64,000 bases of DNA from positions 682,001 through 746,000 of the forward strand of contig NZ_FNTG01000001.1 in assembly GCF_900104795.1 (NCBI RefSeq), written 5' to 3'. A model generated the notes under the pieces. The model was not told the origin of the DNA, made no database searches, and was given only the letters and a program-made list of their open reading frames with translations. This DNA comes from Burkholderia sp. WP9. Its GTDB lineage: Bacteria > Pseudomonadota > Gammaproteobacteria > Burkholderiales > Burkholderiaceae. This document shows positions 9,140 to 17,279 of this stretch, piece after piece; position 1 is the stretch's first letter; each line of letters begins with the position of its first letter. A program made the translations under genes and the position numbers.

Positions 9140-9403
9140 TCAGCCGCCATGCCGATGGATGTCGGCTTGAGCCTCCTGCCAGGCAGGTCCAAAGTTAAAG
9201 GCGGCCTCGAATTCCGCGCGGGCGGCCTTGAGTTGAAGCATCGCGGCTTCAAACCTGACGAGTTGCGACATGGGCGGTTGCGCGTCGCCATCGGGTCGAA
9301 AATGACATTGGAGAGCGATGCACGCCGCTTGCACCTCACGAGCCGCACTCGCGACCCGCTCCAGGGCACACGCCTCGTTAAACCGCGTTTTCCTCGTAGA
9401 CAT
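9140..9403 (-). CDS. Small conserved protein, paralogue of the gene at 14320
   Basis: An 87-residue helical protein beginning MSTRKTRFNEACALERVASA. The segment ALERVASAAREVQAA, then a short loop with RPDG, then LVRFEAAMLQLKAARAEFEA, aligns closely with the protein at 14320-14550 (ALERVVSAAREVYAA; LARFAAAMQELRDAREAFD). AAGGAG lies six bases upstream of the chosen ATG; a longer in-frame extension lacks homology. The family appears restricted to Burkholderia-type genomes as far as I recall, and the function is unknown. Predicted to be two long helices. Confidence 0.65.
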   Translation of the reverse strand: MSTRKTRFNEACALERVASAAREVQAACIALQCHFRPDGDAQPPMSQLVRFEAAMLQLKAARAEFEAAFNFGPAWQEAQADIHRHGG

Positions 9404-10311
9404 AGAGCTCCTTGCCTCAGAATTGGACCCTCCGGGATATGCGCCCGCCCGTGGCCTATGTTTGCAACGGACGGGCGCAAGCGCTCGTTGATAAGCGCAG
9501 CGCGCATCATCCCGAATGGCGCATTCGCACGAACAGCAGCCGAGCATGCCCGGTGCTTCCGTTCGTAACCGGCGGGCCCATGGATAGCTTAGCCTCAGCC
9601 TCCATTGACCTTTGCAACCGGCCGGTCGGGCAGTCGCCTTCTCTCGGGCCGCGATAGCGCTGACATTATGTTAAGCATTCCAAACGGCTCTCTTTGTTCG
9701 CTTTAGCTGAACGGCAGCAGCAGCTACGGGTAGCTTTGAAAGCGTTGTTGCAATGCAGCAATACCGATTCTAGAGTCGGGCGCGCGGATGTCAAATCGTT
9801 TGTTCAATCGTGTCAGCGCGCGAGGCGTGGGCATTTCGGCAAAACCGCGTCGGTATTGGGGCGTAAACGTTATCTAGGTGAAAACCCGGTAGGCGTATCT
9901 GGAGCCCACGCGGCGTGCCGATGGCGCATCCCGTGCGGCAGAAGTTATCGAGGAGCCCACGCCCAAAGCACTTTCTTCGGCGTATTTGGGGGTAGCACGG
10001 TCGTTCATGCTCCCGACATCGAGCGTTCTGTCGTCTGTGCGCTTCTGCACATTTTTCGACTTCAAAAAAACGAAGTGCGGGCCGTGCTTATGCAGCGCAT
10101 AGATTTTTCTCAGAACCATTTTTTATTTGACGCCGATGAGCATGTGTAGAGATAGTTGTGCGTACAACCAGTATGCGAGTTCGTGGTCAAGGTGACGAGG
10201 GTGGCAACGAGGAGTCACAACGCTGTCATGACGAACACGTAACTTCATTTGACGCCGCAGAAGGGGCGGCACTAAATTGCCTAAAAAATAAATGCTGAGA
10301 GACGTAACAAG
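9404..10311. other. Region without a supported gene
   Basis: About 900 bp. The longest frames (9694-10149 +; 9874-10119 -) overlap each other and have no ribosome binding site or family features. The AT-rich 10040-10310 part lies upstream of the XRE-type gene and may hold its promoter. Confidence 0.45.
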
Positions 10312-10584
10312 ATGAAGCTTCATGAGACGAATATCGGTCACCTTGAGCGTAGCATCGAGGACGACCGCCTGAGGCGTGCCTTGGCCGCGCGCCTTGACAG
10401 GGCCTTCAAACGCGCCGACATCAGTTCGGCGCGCGCAGCGAGATGGCTGGGCGTGACTGAATACGACGTGCAATACTGGCGACACGGCATCACCGTCCCG
10501 CCGTTGAACGCCTGCACGCGTCTCGCCGCCGTCCTCAATCTCGACGTTCACTGGCTTTGCACGGGGCAGGCTCAGGTCGCCTAG
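10312..10584 (+). CDS. XRE-like helix-turn-helix DNA-binding protein
   Basis: A 90-residue protein with a Cro/C1-type helix-turn-helix. The pattern runs LARALDRAF-like helix, then SSARAARWLGVTEYDVQYWR (about residues 38-57) as the recognition helix pair, and a closing LAAVLNLDVHWLCTG, which is the usual end of this fold. It probably acts as a small transcription regulator; its targets are unknown. No ligand-binding or protease domain is attached. The ribosome binding site is weak. The start agrees with the length of the domain. The downstream gene begins about 220 bp later on the same strand. Confidence 0.75.
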   Translation: MKLHETNIGHLERSIEDDRLRRALAARLDRAFKRADISSARAARWLGVTEYDVQYWRHGITVPPLNACTRLAAVLNLDVHWLCTGQAQVA

Positions 10585-10805
10585 TCTGCATTTCGTGGCG
10601 ATGGCGGAGCATGGAGTCGGTGCGCCGTACGTCGGGATTCCCCGTCTTCCGTTACGTCTCCCGACGTATCGCTGGCGGCGAGGCGCCAGCAGGCTTCTAT
10701 AAAACGAAAACGGCAGGCACTTGCCGAAAAACCCGGGGTATCGATGTGAAGGCAGTTAAACGTGAACGGTCGCCTGATGACGTCCGGCGCTTGAATGGTT
10801 GCGAG

Positions 10806-11138
10806 ATGGAGTTGGCGCGAGGCGCTTCGCACATCGCGAGCATGTTGTACGAACATAGCATTCACGCGGCGGTCAGGGAAACACTTGTTCAGTTCGAGGC
10901 ATCTCACGGGCGCGATGACCTGAAGGGATTTGCGGATGCGCTGCTCAGTAAGCTTGAGCAACGCGGCAAGCAGGAGGCAGTCAAGGTGCTTCACGGCTTT
11001 CTGAAGCATGGGCGCTTGCCAGAGCAGACAGCCGGGGCGCAGCCCGGACCTGTTTCTACGCGGAAGTCCATCGCCCAGAAGCGGCGAGTGACGCAGTTAC
11101 CGAAGGGCAAGGCGCGTGTAGGGGCCGAAGCCACTTGA
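10806..11138 (+). CDS. Hypothetical protein, about 110 aa
   Basis: A helical N-terminal part (MELARGASHIASMLYEHSIH, then VRETLVQFEAS and GFADALLSKLEQRGKQEA) is followed by a Pro/Lys/Arg-rich tail (KSIAQKRRVTQLPKGKARV). The frame is open further back, and a GTG near 10746 would add 20 residues; I chose the Met where helical character begins. No known domain, signal peptide or membrane segment. The basic tail could contact nucleic acid, which is a guess. It lies downstream of the XRE-like gene on the same strand. Confidence 0.5.
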   Translation: MELARGASHIASMLYEHSIHAAVRETLVQFEASHGRDDLKGFADALLSKLEQRGKQEAVKVLHGFLKHGRLPEQTAGAQPGPVSTRKSIAQKRRVTQLPKGKARVGAEAT

Positions 11139-11556
11139 ATGCCACCGGACAGCGCAGCGCAGAGGCGCCTCGTATGAAGCAGTCTTCACATCCGGCGAAC
11201 GATGTTGCAGCCTTCGTATTGGTGCTGGAGAGTCGGCGCTGAAACGAAAACGTGGGGCGTCTTGGAAAGGTGTGCTTACTGAACTTTACGAATGGAGTCG
11301 CACGCGGGAGAGCTTACGGGCTGTGGGGATGCTGTCGCTCTGACGGGAGGGTCGTTGGTCACGCGAAAAATGCGCGTGGTAGACAGAATCAATGGAGCGG
11401 GTAGCCCTGCACCCCTTCAATCGACCGTTATGACTTGCCCATCTGCCTGGTTATCGAGGCCACAGTCGTTCGAAATCGGGGCCACCGGCAATGCGGGTTC
11501 GCTTAACAAATAAAAGTAGGTTGGTCATTAACCGTAACAAAAACCGGGGGTAGAAC
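11139..11556. other. Intergenic region upstream of phaB
   Basis: No gene supported. The last 60 bp are AT-rich (AACAAATAAAAG, then ATTAACCGTAACAAAAA) before the phaB ribosome binding site, so the phaB promoter is probably here. Confidence 0.4.
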
Positions 11557-12297
11557 ATGTCACAGCGAATTGCATACGTAACCGGCGGTATGGGTGGAAT
11601 TGGTACCGCGATATGTCAGCGACTGCACAAGGATGGACTGAAGGTTGTGGCAGGATGTGGACCCAACTCGCCGCGCCGGGAGCGTTGGCTGGCCGAGCAG
11701 GCTGAGCTTGGATTCTCCTTCGTCGCCTCGGAGGGCAATGTCGCTAACTGGGTATCGACGGAAGCTGCCTTCGCAAAGGTGAAGAAGGAAGTGGGTGAGA
11801 TTGACGTGCTGGTGAACAATGCTGGCATTACGCGGGACGGCGTGTTCCGGAAAATGTCTCGCGAAAACTGGAACGATGTCATTGACACGAACCTGACGAG
11901 CCTGTTCAACGTGACCAAGCAGGTTATCGAGGGGATGGTTGGCAAGGAGTGGGGCCGCGTCATCAATATCTCATCCGTGAACGGACAGAAAGGGCAGTTT
12001 GGCCAGACTAACTATTCGACTGCCAAAGCCGGCATTCACGGCTTCACGATGTCGCTGGCGCAAGAGGTGGCGACGAAGGGGGTCACGGTGAATACCGTCT
12101 CACCCGGCTATATCGGAACGGATATGGTTCGTGCGGTGCGCCCCGAAGTGATGGATGCAATCGTGCAGAGCATCCCGGTACGCCGTCTTGGGGAGGCTTC
12201 GGAAATCGCCTCGATTGTCTCGTGGCTTGCCAGCGATGAAGCAGCCTTCGCTACCGGGGCAGACTTTTCGCTGAACGGTGGCCTGCACATGGGCTAA
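11557..12297 (+). CDS. phaB: Acetoacetyl-CoA reductase (NADPH)
   Basis: Reduces acetoacetyl-CoA to (R)-3-hydroxybutyryl-CoA for polyhydroxybutyrate synthesis in the cytoplasm. The 246 residues equal the length of the well-known family members. Short-chain dehydrogenase features are intact: cofactor motif TGGMGGIG (residues 9-16), NNAG, catalytic Ser in INISSVNG, and Tyr-x-x-x-Lys in NYSTAKAG. The substrate-pocket GQFGQTNYS segment is typical of PhaB rather than of FabG. GGGGGTAG precedes the ATG. There is no phaA or phaC beside it, so this is an isolated and probably extra copy; a phasin gene lies 2.6 kb away. Confidence 0.95.
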   Translation: MSQRIAYVTGGMGGIGTAICQRLHKDGLKVVAGCGPNSPRRERWLAEQAELGFSFVASEGNVANWVSTEAAFAKVKKEVGEIDVLVNNAGITRDGVFRKMSRENWNDVIDTNLTSLFNVTKQVIEGMVGKEWGRVINISSVNGQKGQFGQTNYSTAKAGIHGFTMSLAQEVATKGVTVNTVSPGYIGTDMVRAVRPEVMDAIVQSIPVRRLGEASEIASIVSWLASDEAAFATGADFSLNGGLHMG

Positions 12298-12424
12298 CAG
12301 GCACCTGAGGTTGAGGGGAGTCCGGCTGTTTCAGGCTCTGGCGTTCAACATAGGGCGCCGGAGCCAGCAACGATGGGTGCAGAAGACGGCATTTCATGAG
12401 GGCGCGGCACTGCGCAATTTCGAC

Positions 12425-12706
12425 ATGCATCGGTCGTACCGATACAAAGACTTCACCATCGAGGTGGACGCCAGGTCCATCGGCGGAATGCCAGGCGGAA
12501 AGATTCTTTCCACGCCGGCAGGATATGTCGCAGTCGTCCACATTTCACGGGCCGAAAGTGCCGAAATAATTCAGCGGTTGAGCTTCGGTCAGGACGACGG
12601 CCGGCCATTTTCCAGCGAGACGCAAGCTTTGATGAGGGGCTACGGCGCCGCCGAGAGCATTATTGACGGCATGATAACGGGGAGCGCGGTACGGTCAATT
12701 CGATGA
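12425..12706 (+). CDS. Hypothetical protein, 93 aa
   Basis: Begins MHRSYRYKDFTIEVDARSIG, followed by a beta-rich stretch (YVAVVHISRAESAE) and a helical C-terminus (GYGAAESIIDGMIT). The alternating pattern suggests a small alpha/beta fold similar to short Burkholderia proteins with an N-terminal YKGF-like strand, but I cannot name the domain. The frame is open upstream to 12278, overlapping the end of phaB, yet the upstream residues have no protein pattern. No clear ribosome binding site, so it may be translated from the phaB transcript, 127 bp downstream. Confidence 0.5.
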   Translation: MHRSYRYKDFTIEVDARSIGGMPGGKILSTPAGYVAVVHISRAESAEIIQRLSFGQDDGRPFSSETQALMRGYGAAESIIDGMITGSAVRSIR

Positions 12707-13180
12707 GGGCGTGTTCGCCGCGACCTGGTTACTGTAGTGCGGACAGCCCGTAGACTTTCGAGCCTATCGAGAGGGCGACTTGCGGATGCATCGGACAAAG
12801 GGTTGCAACAGTATTCAGCTTGTTTTTCTATCGGACGACCTGGCGGTGGTGCCGCTTATGCAAAAAGCGCAAAACCGTTTGAAAAAAGCGCGCGGGTACA
12901 ATTCGCGACAGGGGCGTGCCAAGCCGAAGTCGTCACAGATAGCGAAAAATACGTGCTTGATGTCAGGCGCCGCCATCTATCAATGTTCGACATCCGCGAG
13001 CGCGCTACACCCGCATGACGGTACCATCTTGCGTGTTCAAGTTTCTTGAGCACCGACACAGGGCACGACAGCATAGGCGACTGATGCTGCCGCCAGCCTC
13101 GTGGTTGTAGAGATAACCCGACGCACTCGCGGGCGTGTAACGGGGCAACGCCGCCCGGTCAATGAAAGCGGAAAAATAGC
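12707..13180. other. Region without a supported gene
   Basis: Two overlapping + frames (12737-13018, 12780-13049) and minus frames show no reliable family pattern. The final 60 bp contain the likely leader of the Hfq-like gene. Confidence 0.45.
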
Positions 13181-13447
13181 ATGTCGAATCAAGCATCGAT
13201 GCAGGATACATTCCTGCGGATATTAATCGAGGACAAGACGCTCGTTAACGTCTTCATGATTAACGGAATCAGGCTCGTTGGTCACGTCTCGAGTTTCGAT
13301 AGACAGGTAGTCGTGCTGAACTCCCTGAGCGGTTTTCAGATGGTCTTCAAGCATGCAATCTCCACTGTGATGCCTGGGACAGTGGGCCGGACATCACGGG
13401 CGTGTGCTTATGAGGCGGGCAAGCGGTCGACAACCTCAAGCTCGTAG
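13181..13447 (+). CDS. Hfq-like RNA-binding protein, diverged extra copy
   Basis: An 88-residue Sm-fold protein. The Hfq landmarks align position by position: Gln8, Asp9 and Phe11 at the N-terminus, VNVFMINGIRLVGHV (Sm1), SFDRQVV, and FKHAISTV (Sm2), where the usual Tyr is Phe. The proximal RNA-binding face is therefore mostly kept. The rim Arg patch of E. coli Hfq (RRER, 16-19) is IEDK here, so the annealing surface is altered. The turn before Sm2 has one extra residue. The C-terminal tail (about 20 residues) is short and basic/Ser-rich. The housekeeping hfq sits near hflX in this group and is not here, so this is an additional paralogue. Confidence 0.85.
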   Translation: MSNQASMQDTFLRILIEDKTLVNVFMINGIRLVGHVSSFDRQVVVLNSLSGFQMVFKHAISTVMPGTVGRTSRACAYEAGKRSTTSSS

Positions 13448-14319
13448 GGCAAAGGTGCAACGTGCGAACGCAGCCAGCCATTGGTTGAACGTCCTGATGG
13501 GCGCCGTTTGCACTGACACCTGCTATTCGGGGGCAACGGCTCACAGGGTCACGGCATCCTCTTCCCTAAGGATGGAGCCTCTCGGGGTCAATGGTTCGCC
13601 GGTCGCATCCGTTTGCAACGTCAGCGCCTCAGCGGATAGCCGGTCGTTGCCTTGCACCAAGACTACTCTCCAACGCGTGTATCCGTGTGAAGCCTTCCCT
13701 GTGCATCTGCTTCGTAATCTGCCTGGCAGTCGTTCCATTGGGATATCGATATCCGCACGAACCTGTTCATCACACGGCCATCAAATACGGCAACTAACAG
13801 TGAACCACAGGGAGTCGGCAAGAAACGCCGCGAGCAGGGCTGCCCGCATGACCGAGCAGGGCGAGACGAGACCGGCCGGGCAGGCCGAGGTGGCGAGAGC
13901 TGCGTCGACGCGCTGCTTTGTGAAGCGTGCGTCGGCATCGGATACAGAAAGCGAACTGGGCTAGCGTCGACATGAGTAACGATACGGGCTTCCTTATCAT
14001 TGGTCCTGATACGGCGAGAAGACAACCCGGAGGTGGCCGGGACGGAGGGGACTTCTTGCGGCCGAAGACGGGGCACGATACGCTGCAAACAGGGCAGAGC
14101 ATGCACGAGATGGCGTGGCAGGATTCGATGGGCGGACGACTACCTAACGTGATACTCACCTTCACGCGGCTCTTCGCTGTCGAGCCAGTTCTCCTGGTAA
14201 GCGGGCAGGTCCGAGGCGACGCAGAACATATATTCGACGACTGACCCGGTGCTTGTTTTCACTGTTTGCTGTTAGATATGCGCATCAATGATGCGCCCCG
14301 AGGTCCGAGGTTAAGAGCG
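13448..14319. other. Region without a confidently supported gene
   Basis: Several frames overlap. A + frame from ATG 13972 to 14244 (90 residues, MSNDTGFLIIGPDTARR start) lacks a ribosome binding site. On the minus strand a short frame ending near 14151 reads VVEYMFCVASDLPAYQENW followed by an acidic tail and looks protein-like, but it would be only about 40 residues from a GTG start. I cannot decide between them. Confidence 0.35.
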
Positions 14320-14550
14320 ATGACAAGAAAGTCACCATCATACGAGGCGCTGGCGCTTGAGCGGGTCGTGAGTGCCGCGCGCGAGGTCTACGCAGCCTCA
14401 ACGGCGCTGGAGACGTACTTCGGCGATGACGGAATCCGACAGCCGTCTACACTGGAGCTCGCGAGGTTTGCGGCCGCCATGCAGGAACTGAGAGACGCGC
14501 GTGAAGCGTTCGATGTTCTGGTTTCGGGAGATGCTGAAGCGCATCGTTGA
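14320..14550 (+). CDS. Small conserved protein, paralogue of the gene at 9140
   Basis: A 76-residue helical protein (MTRKSPSYEALALERVVSAA start). It shares the ALERV-SAAREV helix and the LARF-AAMQELRDAREAF helix with the protein encoded at 9140-9403, at similar spacing, so the two are clear paralogues on opposite strands. It has no known domain or signal peptide. The codon at 14320 is chosen because it matches the MSTRK/MTRKS start of the paralogue; the upstream in-frame extension has no counterpart. Function unknown. Confidence 0.65.
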   Translation: MTRKSPSYEALALERVVSAAREVYAASTALETYFGDDGIRQPSTLELARFAAAMQELRDAREAFDVLVSGDAEAHR

Positions 14551-14652
14551 CTGACCAAGCGCGCTAGTAGGATAAGAAGGACGCGGGCGGACGGCGCTGC
14601 CGTGGTGCGGAGCCAGGACATTGGGGGGCGTTCCCTGCTGCGAGGAATATCG

Positions 14653-14925
14653 TTAGTGAGAGAAATCCTCAGTGCTCAGCTTTATGGGTTCGTCGGGGGA
14701 TTTGAGCAGCTTCCGTTCGACCGCAGCTGCAATCCGCCCGTGTCCATCGAAATACGCTTTCAGAAGACGCGTTTCGTCGGCACCGGCGGGCGCCCAGAAA
14801 TGCTGTTCTAGCGCGTCGCGGGTAATCGAGCATCGCACCGTCTGTCCACGGAAGAGTGACGCGAAAATAACCAGCTTTCCGTTTGACGAAATGCTGGCTT
14901 CTGCGGTGAAAGTACATGGCGTCAT
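14653..14925 (-). CDS. DUF1488 family protein
   Basis: A 90-residue protein with the DUF1488 layout: a beta hairpin (KLVIFASLFRGQTVRCSITR), then ALEQHFWAP, then a helix carrying LLKAYFDGHGRIAAAVERKL. The family is small, cytoplasmic and without a known function; it is common in Burkholderiaceae. The N-terminal MTPCTFTAEASISSNGK part contains the usual first strand. It stands alone on the minus strand. The start gives the usual family length. Confidence 0.75.
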   Translation of the reverse strand: MTPCTFTAEASISSNGKLVIFASLFRGQTVRCSITRDALEQHFWAPAGADETRLLKAYFDGHGRIAAAVERKLLKSPDEPIKLSTEDFSH

Positions 14926-15023
14926 TGGTTTTATTGGCCTTCGCGGGGGTGGTTGCTCGGTGAATCACTGCGTGTGGGGTTGTGTGACGAATAATACAAC
15001 CTTGCATAGTCGCATGTGTCGTT

Positions 15024-15395
15024 TCACTGGCCCGTGACGGAGCGCAGCACAGTTAGTGACTGGAGCGGGGCGAGCGGTTTCACGCAGTACACGTCGAAGC
15101 CGGCCTCGACGGAGAGGGCGATGTCCTCACGAGAGCAGGGCGCAGTAAAAGCCACGAGTAGCATGTGGCGCGTTAGCGCAGCGACTACGGCGACAGGCTG
15201 CCATTGTCGGGCGACCGCACAAGCTGCGCCGGCGCCGAATACGCTACGAACTTCGAACCTGCACTGCTCGAGCAAGAGCTGAAACGCATCGCGTGTTCTG
15301 GTAGTCGTCGACTACCAGAACACGCGATGCGAAACTGCGCCCCGTTCAGCGACAACATGCAACATCAGGAAGTCATCGGTGCTGCCGTGGACCAT
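15024..15395 (-). pseudogene. Broken response-regulator receiver gene
   Basis: GGGAGG lies six bases before the ATG at 15395, which opens MVHGSTDDFLMLHVVAERGA and then VSHRV. The receiver start VLVVDDYQNTR follows in a second frame, and the rest (DAFQLLLEQCRFEVRSVFGA, through LLVAFTA and VYCVKPLAPL) in a third. Two indels thus break the gene, both inside the perfect palindrome at 15285-15331. The segment that should carry the phospho-Asp is also missing between VAAL and LLVAF, so the protein could not work even if the frame were repaired. Confidence 0.75.
15285..15331. repeat. Perfect 47-bp palindrome (23-bp arms, 1-nt centre)
   Basis: The arm at 15285-15307 (CGCATCGCGTGTTCTGG plus TAGTCG) is the exact reverse complement of 15309-15331, with a single T at 15308. 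It lies inside the receiver remnant, where the natural VLVVDDYQN codons are already partly self-complementary. No T-run follows on either strand, so it is not a typical terminator. Confidence 0.9.
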
Positions 15396-15776
15396 GATGA
15401 GCCTCCCGGTCAAATGGCTCCGGGCCGTGTGAGACTGCCATGCCGCTGGAGGTAGCCATTCGTTCCGCCACGGCTGCACAGCATCACCAGCTTCACTGGT
15501 ACCTCCCGAAACAAAAAGTGAACAACTCAGAGAAACCACTTATCGGACCGGCAGCAAGTCGGGGACGGGAGAACTCCAATGACTATGGCAAAGTCAGGTG
15601 GTCTGCGCTCGCACGTGTGACGAGGCGACAGGCTTATGAATGTGACTACCAGCCCGGGGGAGCTACTGACGTAGTGCCATTCGGGAGAGTCGGTGCAAGC
15701 GACGTCAGCGGGGGCACGGTTTCTGGCGTTTACAAGTCCAAGGCAATGAGCCTTATAACCATGGGAGGATATTGTC
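15396..15776. other. Intergenic region
   Basis: Short frames on both strands without support. The last 50 bp carry the GGAGG ribosome binding site of the PsiF-like gene. Confidence 0.45.
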
Positions 15777-16106
15777 ATGAAGAAAATTCTCGCGGCGGCG
15801 GGTGCAGCGTTTTTCTCGGTCGGTGTTGTCTGCGCGCAAACATCAGCCCCGGTTACGGCGCCTGTGTCGACGTCCGCATCGTCGGTTGTCGCTGCTCCCG
15901 GCTGCGCAGCGAAAGCAATTGATAAAAATGGGAAGCCGCTAGTGGGGGCGGCCAAGACCTCGTTCATAAAAAAGTGTGAAAGCGACAGTAAGGGTAATGC
16001 TGCGGCCGCATGTGAAACTAAAGCGGTGGGATAAGACGGCAAGCCGCTTGCCGGTGCGGCGAAGGCCTCGTTCATGAAAAAGTGTGAGGCCGACGCCGGC
16101 AAATAA
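15777..16106 (+). pseudogene. PsiF-repeat secreted protein with an internal stop
   Basis: A signal peptide (MKKILAAAGAAFFSVGVVCA) and a Thr/Ser/Pro-rich linker lead to one PsiF-type repeat (GKPLVGAAKTSFIKKCESD). A TAA at 16032-16034 ends the frame after KAVG. Past it the same frame continues with DGKPLAGAAKASFMKKCEAD and AGK to the natural stop at 16104-16106, a second repeat of the same kind. The intact protein would have 109 residues and be periplasmic. The 85-residue product, still exported and with one repeat, may be made. GGAGG lies eight bases upstream of ATG. Function of the family unknown. Confidence 0.75.
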
Positions 16107-17022
16107 CCTCGCACTCCAAGAAGGCCGGGTAGATGCCGTCCTTTCAGCTAACGGGCCGGTCCGCGCCGCGCTGAAGGTTGCGCCCGGTCCCACGAAAGAG
16201 AGGAGGCCACTATTTCGTCGTACCGGTCGATGAAGAGACGCTGCGCAGCGATTGGGGCATGGCCCTCTGATGCATCTCGATACAACGGCGCGCCGGCCGG
16301 CCTCGGTCTTTTTCGTGGGCAGCGCTATCTGCTCTTTAACATCATCGCTTTCTCGAGCGCATCTGCAGAGACGTACCAATGTGCTCGGAGAAAGGTGCCG
16401 GCAGGGGGGCGATGGAGAAGAAAAGGCCGCCATCATTCGACGGCGGGTGACAAGGTAGTGACTACAGAGGAGACCGCTGGTACGTTAAGCGCTCCGACGA
16501 AAAAAGAAGCGCTCAGGCTCAGTGTGCATCGCGTCCGGCGGCACGGACAGCGAAGTAAACCCGCTCTCGACGAGGCATCCGGTCAAGAGTTATAAGTCCG
16601 GATTGAGGTCGCCATGGGGTTTTTCCGTCCAACCCCGCATCGGGGCATCCGGCCCGGGGGGCGGCTCGCGGCTCCAACCTGTTAGCCGGAGTGCTACTTC
16701 TTCCGGACTCCGAGGGCGTCCACGTTGCAGCTAATGAACCATGCAAGCGCGGGAGCCATCTGGGCGAGCGAAACCGAAGCGACTCGGCGCGTTGCGTCGT
16801 CCAGAACGGGCGCGGTGCGCATGGCGTCCACGCGCAGATACTGTAGACGGATGCATATCCCGAGAAATTGCCCCTTGTGGGATAAGCGTTTCCAGCTTGG
16901 GGCACACCCATAACGTGAAAAAAGCACACGCATAAGCCGGAAAAGTCCCGACTTCGGAAGAGCCACGCTAGGCACAGCGTCGGCTCCTTCTCCACCGCAT
17001 CCCTGCGGTGAACACTGCTGTA
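16107..17022. other. Region without a supported gene
   Basis: About 900 bp of overlapping frames on both strands with no ribosome binding site and protein pattern together. GC is high until 17000 and falls sharply in the repeat region just after. Confidence 0.45.
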
Positions 17023-17095
17023 CAAAAAATCATCGAAGAATCATCCGGTTAGCCCGTGTTTTGGCTTAACATACAAAAAAGTATGCTATATAATT
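17023..17095 (+). repeat. Promoter-like direct repeat, copy 1
   Basis: This 73-bp unit matches 17207-17279 at about 60 of 73 positions without gaps, 184 bp apart. Both share CAAAAAATCAT, the GTTAG core and the TTAACAtACAAAAAAGTA segment. It is much richer in A and T than the surroundings. Confidence 0.8.
17066..17094 (+). promoter_or_regulatory. Predicted sigma-70 promoter
   Basis: TTAACA at 17066-17071 and TATAAT at 17089-17094 with a 17-bp spacer, on the + strand, upstream of the ATPase gene. It would give a leader of about 180 nt. Confidence 0.6.
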
Positions 17096-17206
17096 CGGGA
17101 CAGAGTAGGGCTTCCATGGCTCGGCATTTGGAGCCGAGGGACTCCGTATCGGTGAAGAGGCGTGAAGCTTGGTTACGGCCCGGTATCGCGCGTGAGCTTG
17201 GCCTCG

Positions 17207-17279
17207 CAAAAAATCATAGAAAAATCATCTAGTTAGTGCGCGTTTTCGATTAACAAACAAAAAAGTACGCTATAGAACT
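17207..17279 (+). repeat. Promoter-like direct repeat, copy 2, ending at a start codon
   Basis: Second copy of the unit at 17023-17095. Its last base directly precedes the ATG of the ATPase gene, and its -10-like sequence (TATAGA, 17271-17276) is only 3 bp from that ATG. A transcript from this copy would be leaderless or lack the start; alternatively the copy is an operator or binding site. Confidence 0.75.

Noticed and set aside
13404..13964. Plus-strand open frame of 186 codons after the Hfq-like gene
   Set aside because: It overlaps the 3' end of that gene, has Ser/Arg/Cys-rich random-like composition and no ribosome binding site.
15285..15331. Palindrome considered as a terminator or recombination site
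   Set aside because: No T-run follows it on either strand, and the sequence is explained by receiver-domain codons; no integrase or flanking repeat was seen.
16519..17025. Minus-strand open frame of 168 codons
   Set aside because: Random-like composition, no family pattern and no start signal.
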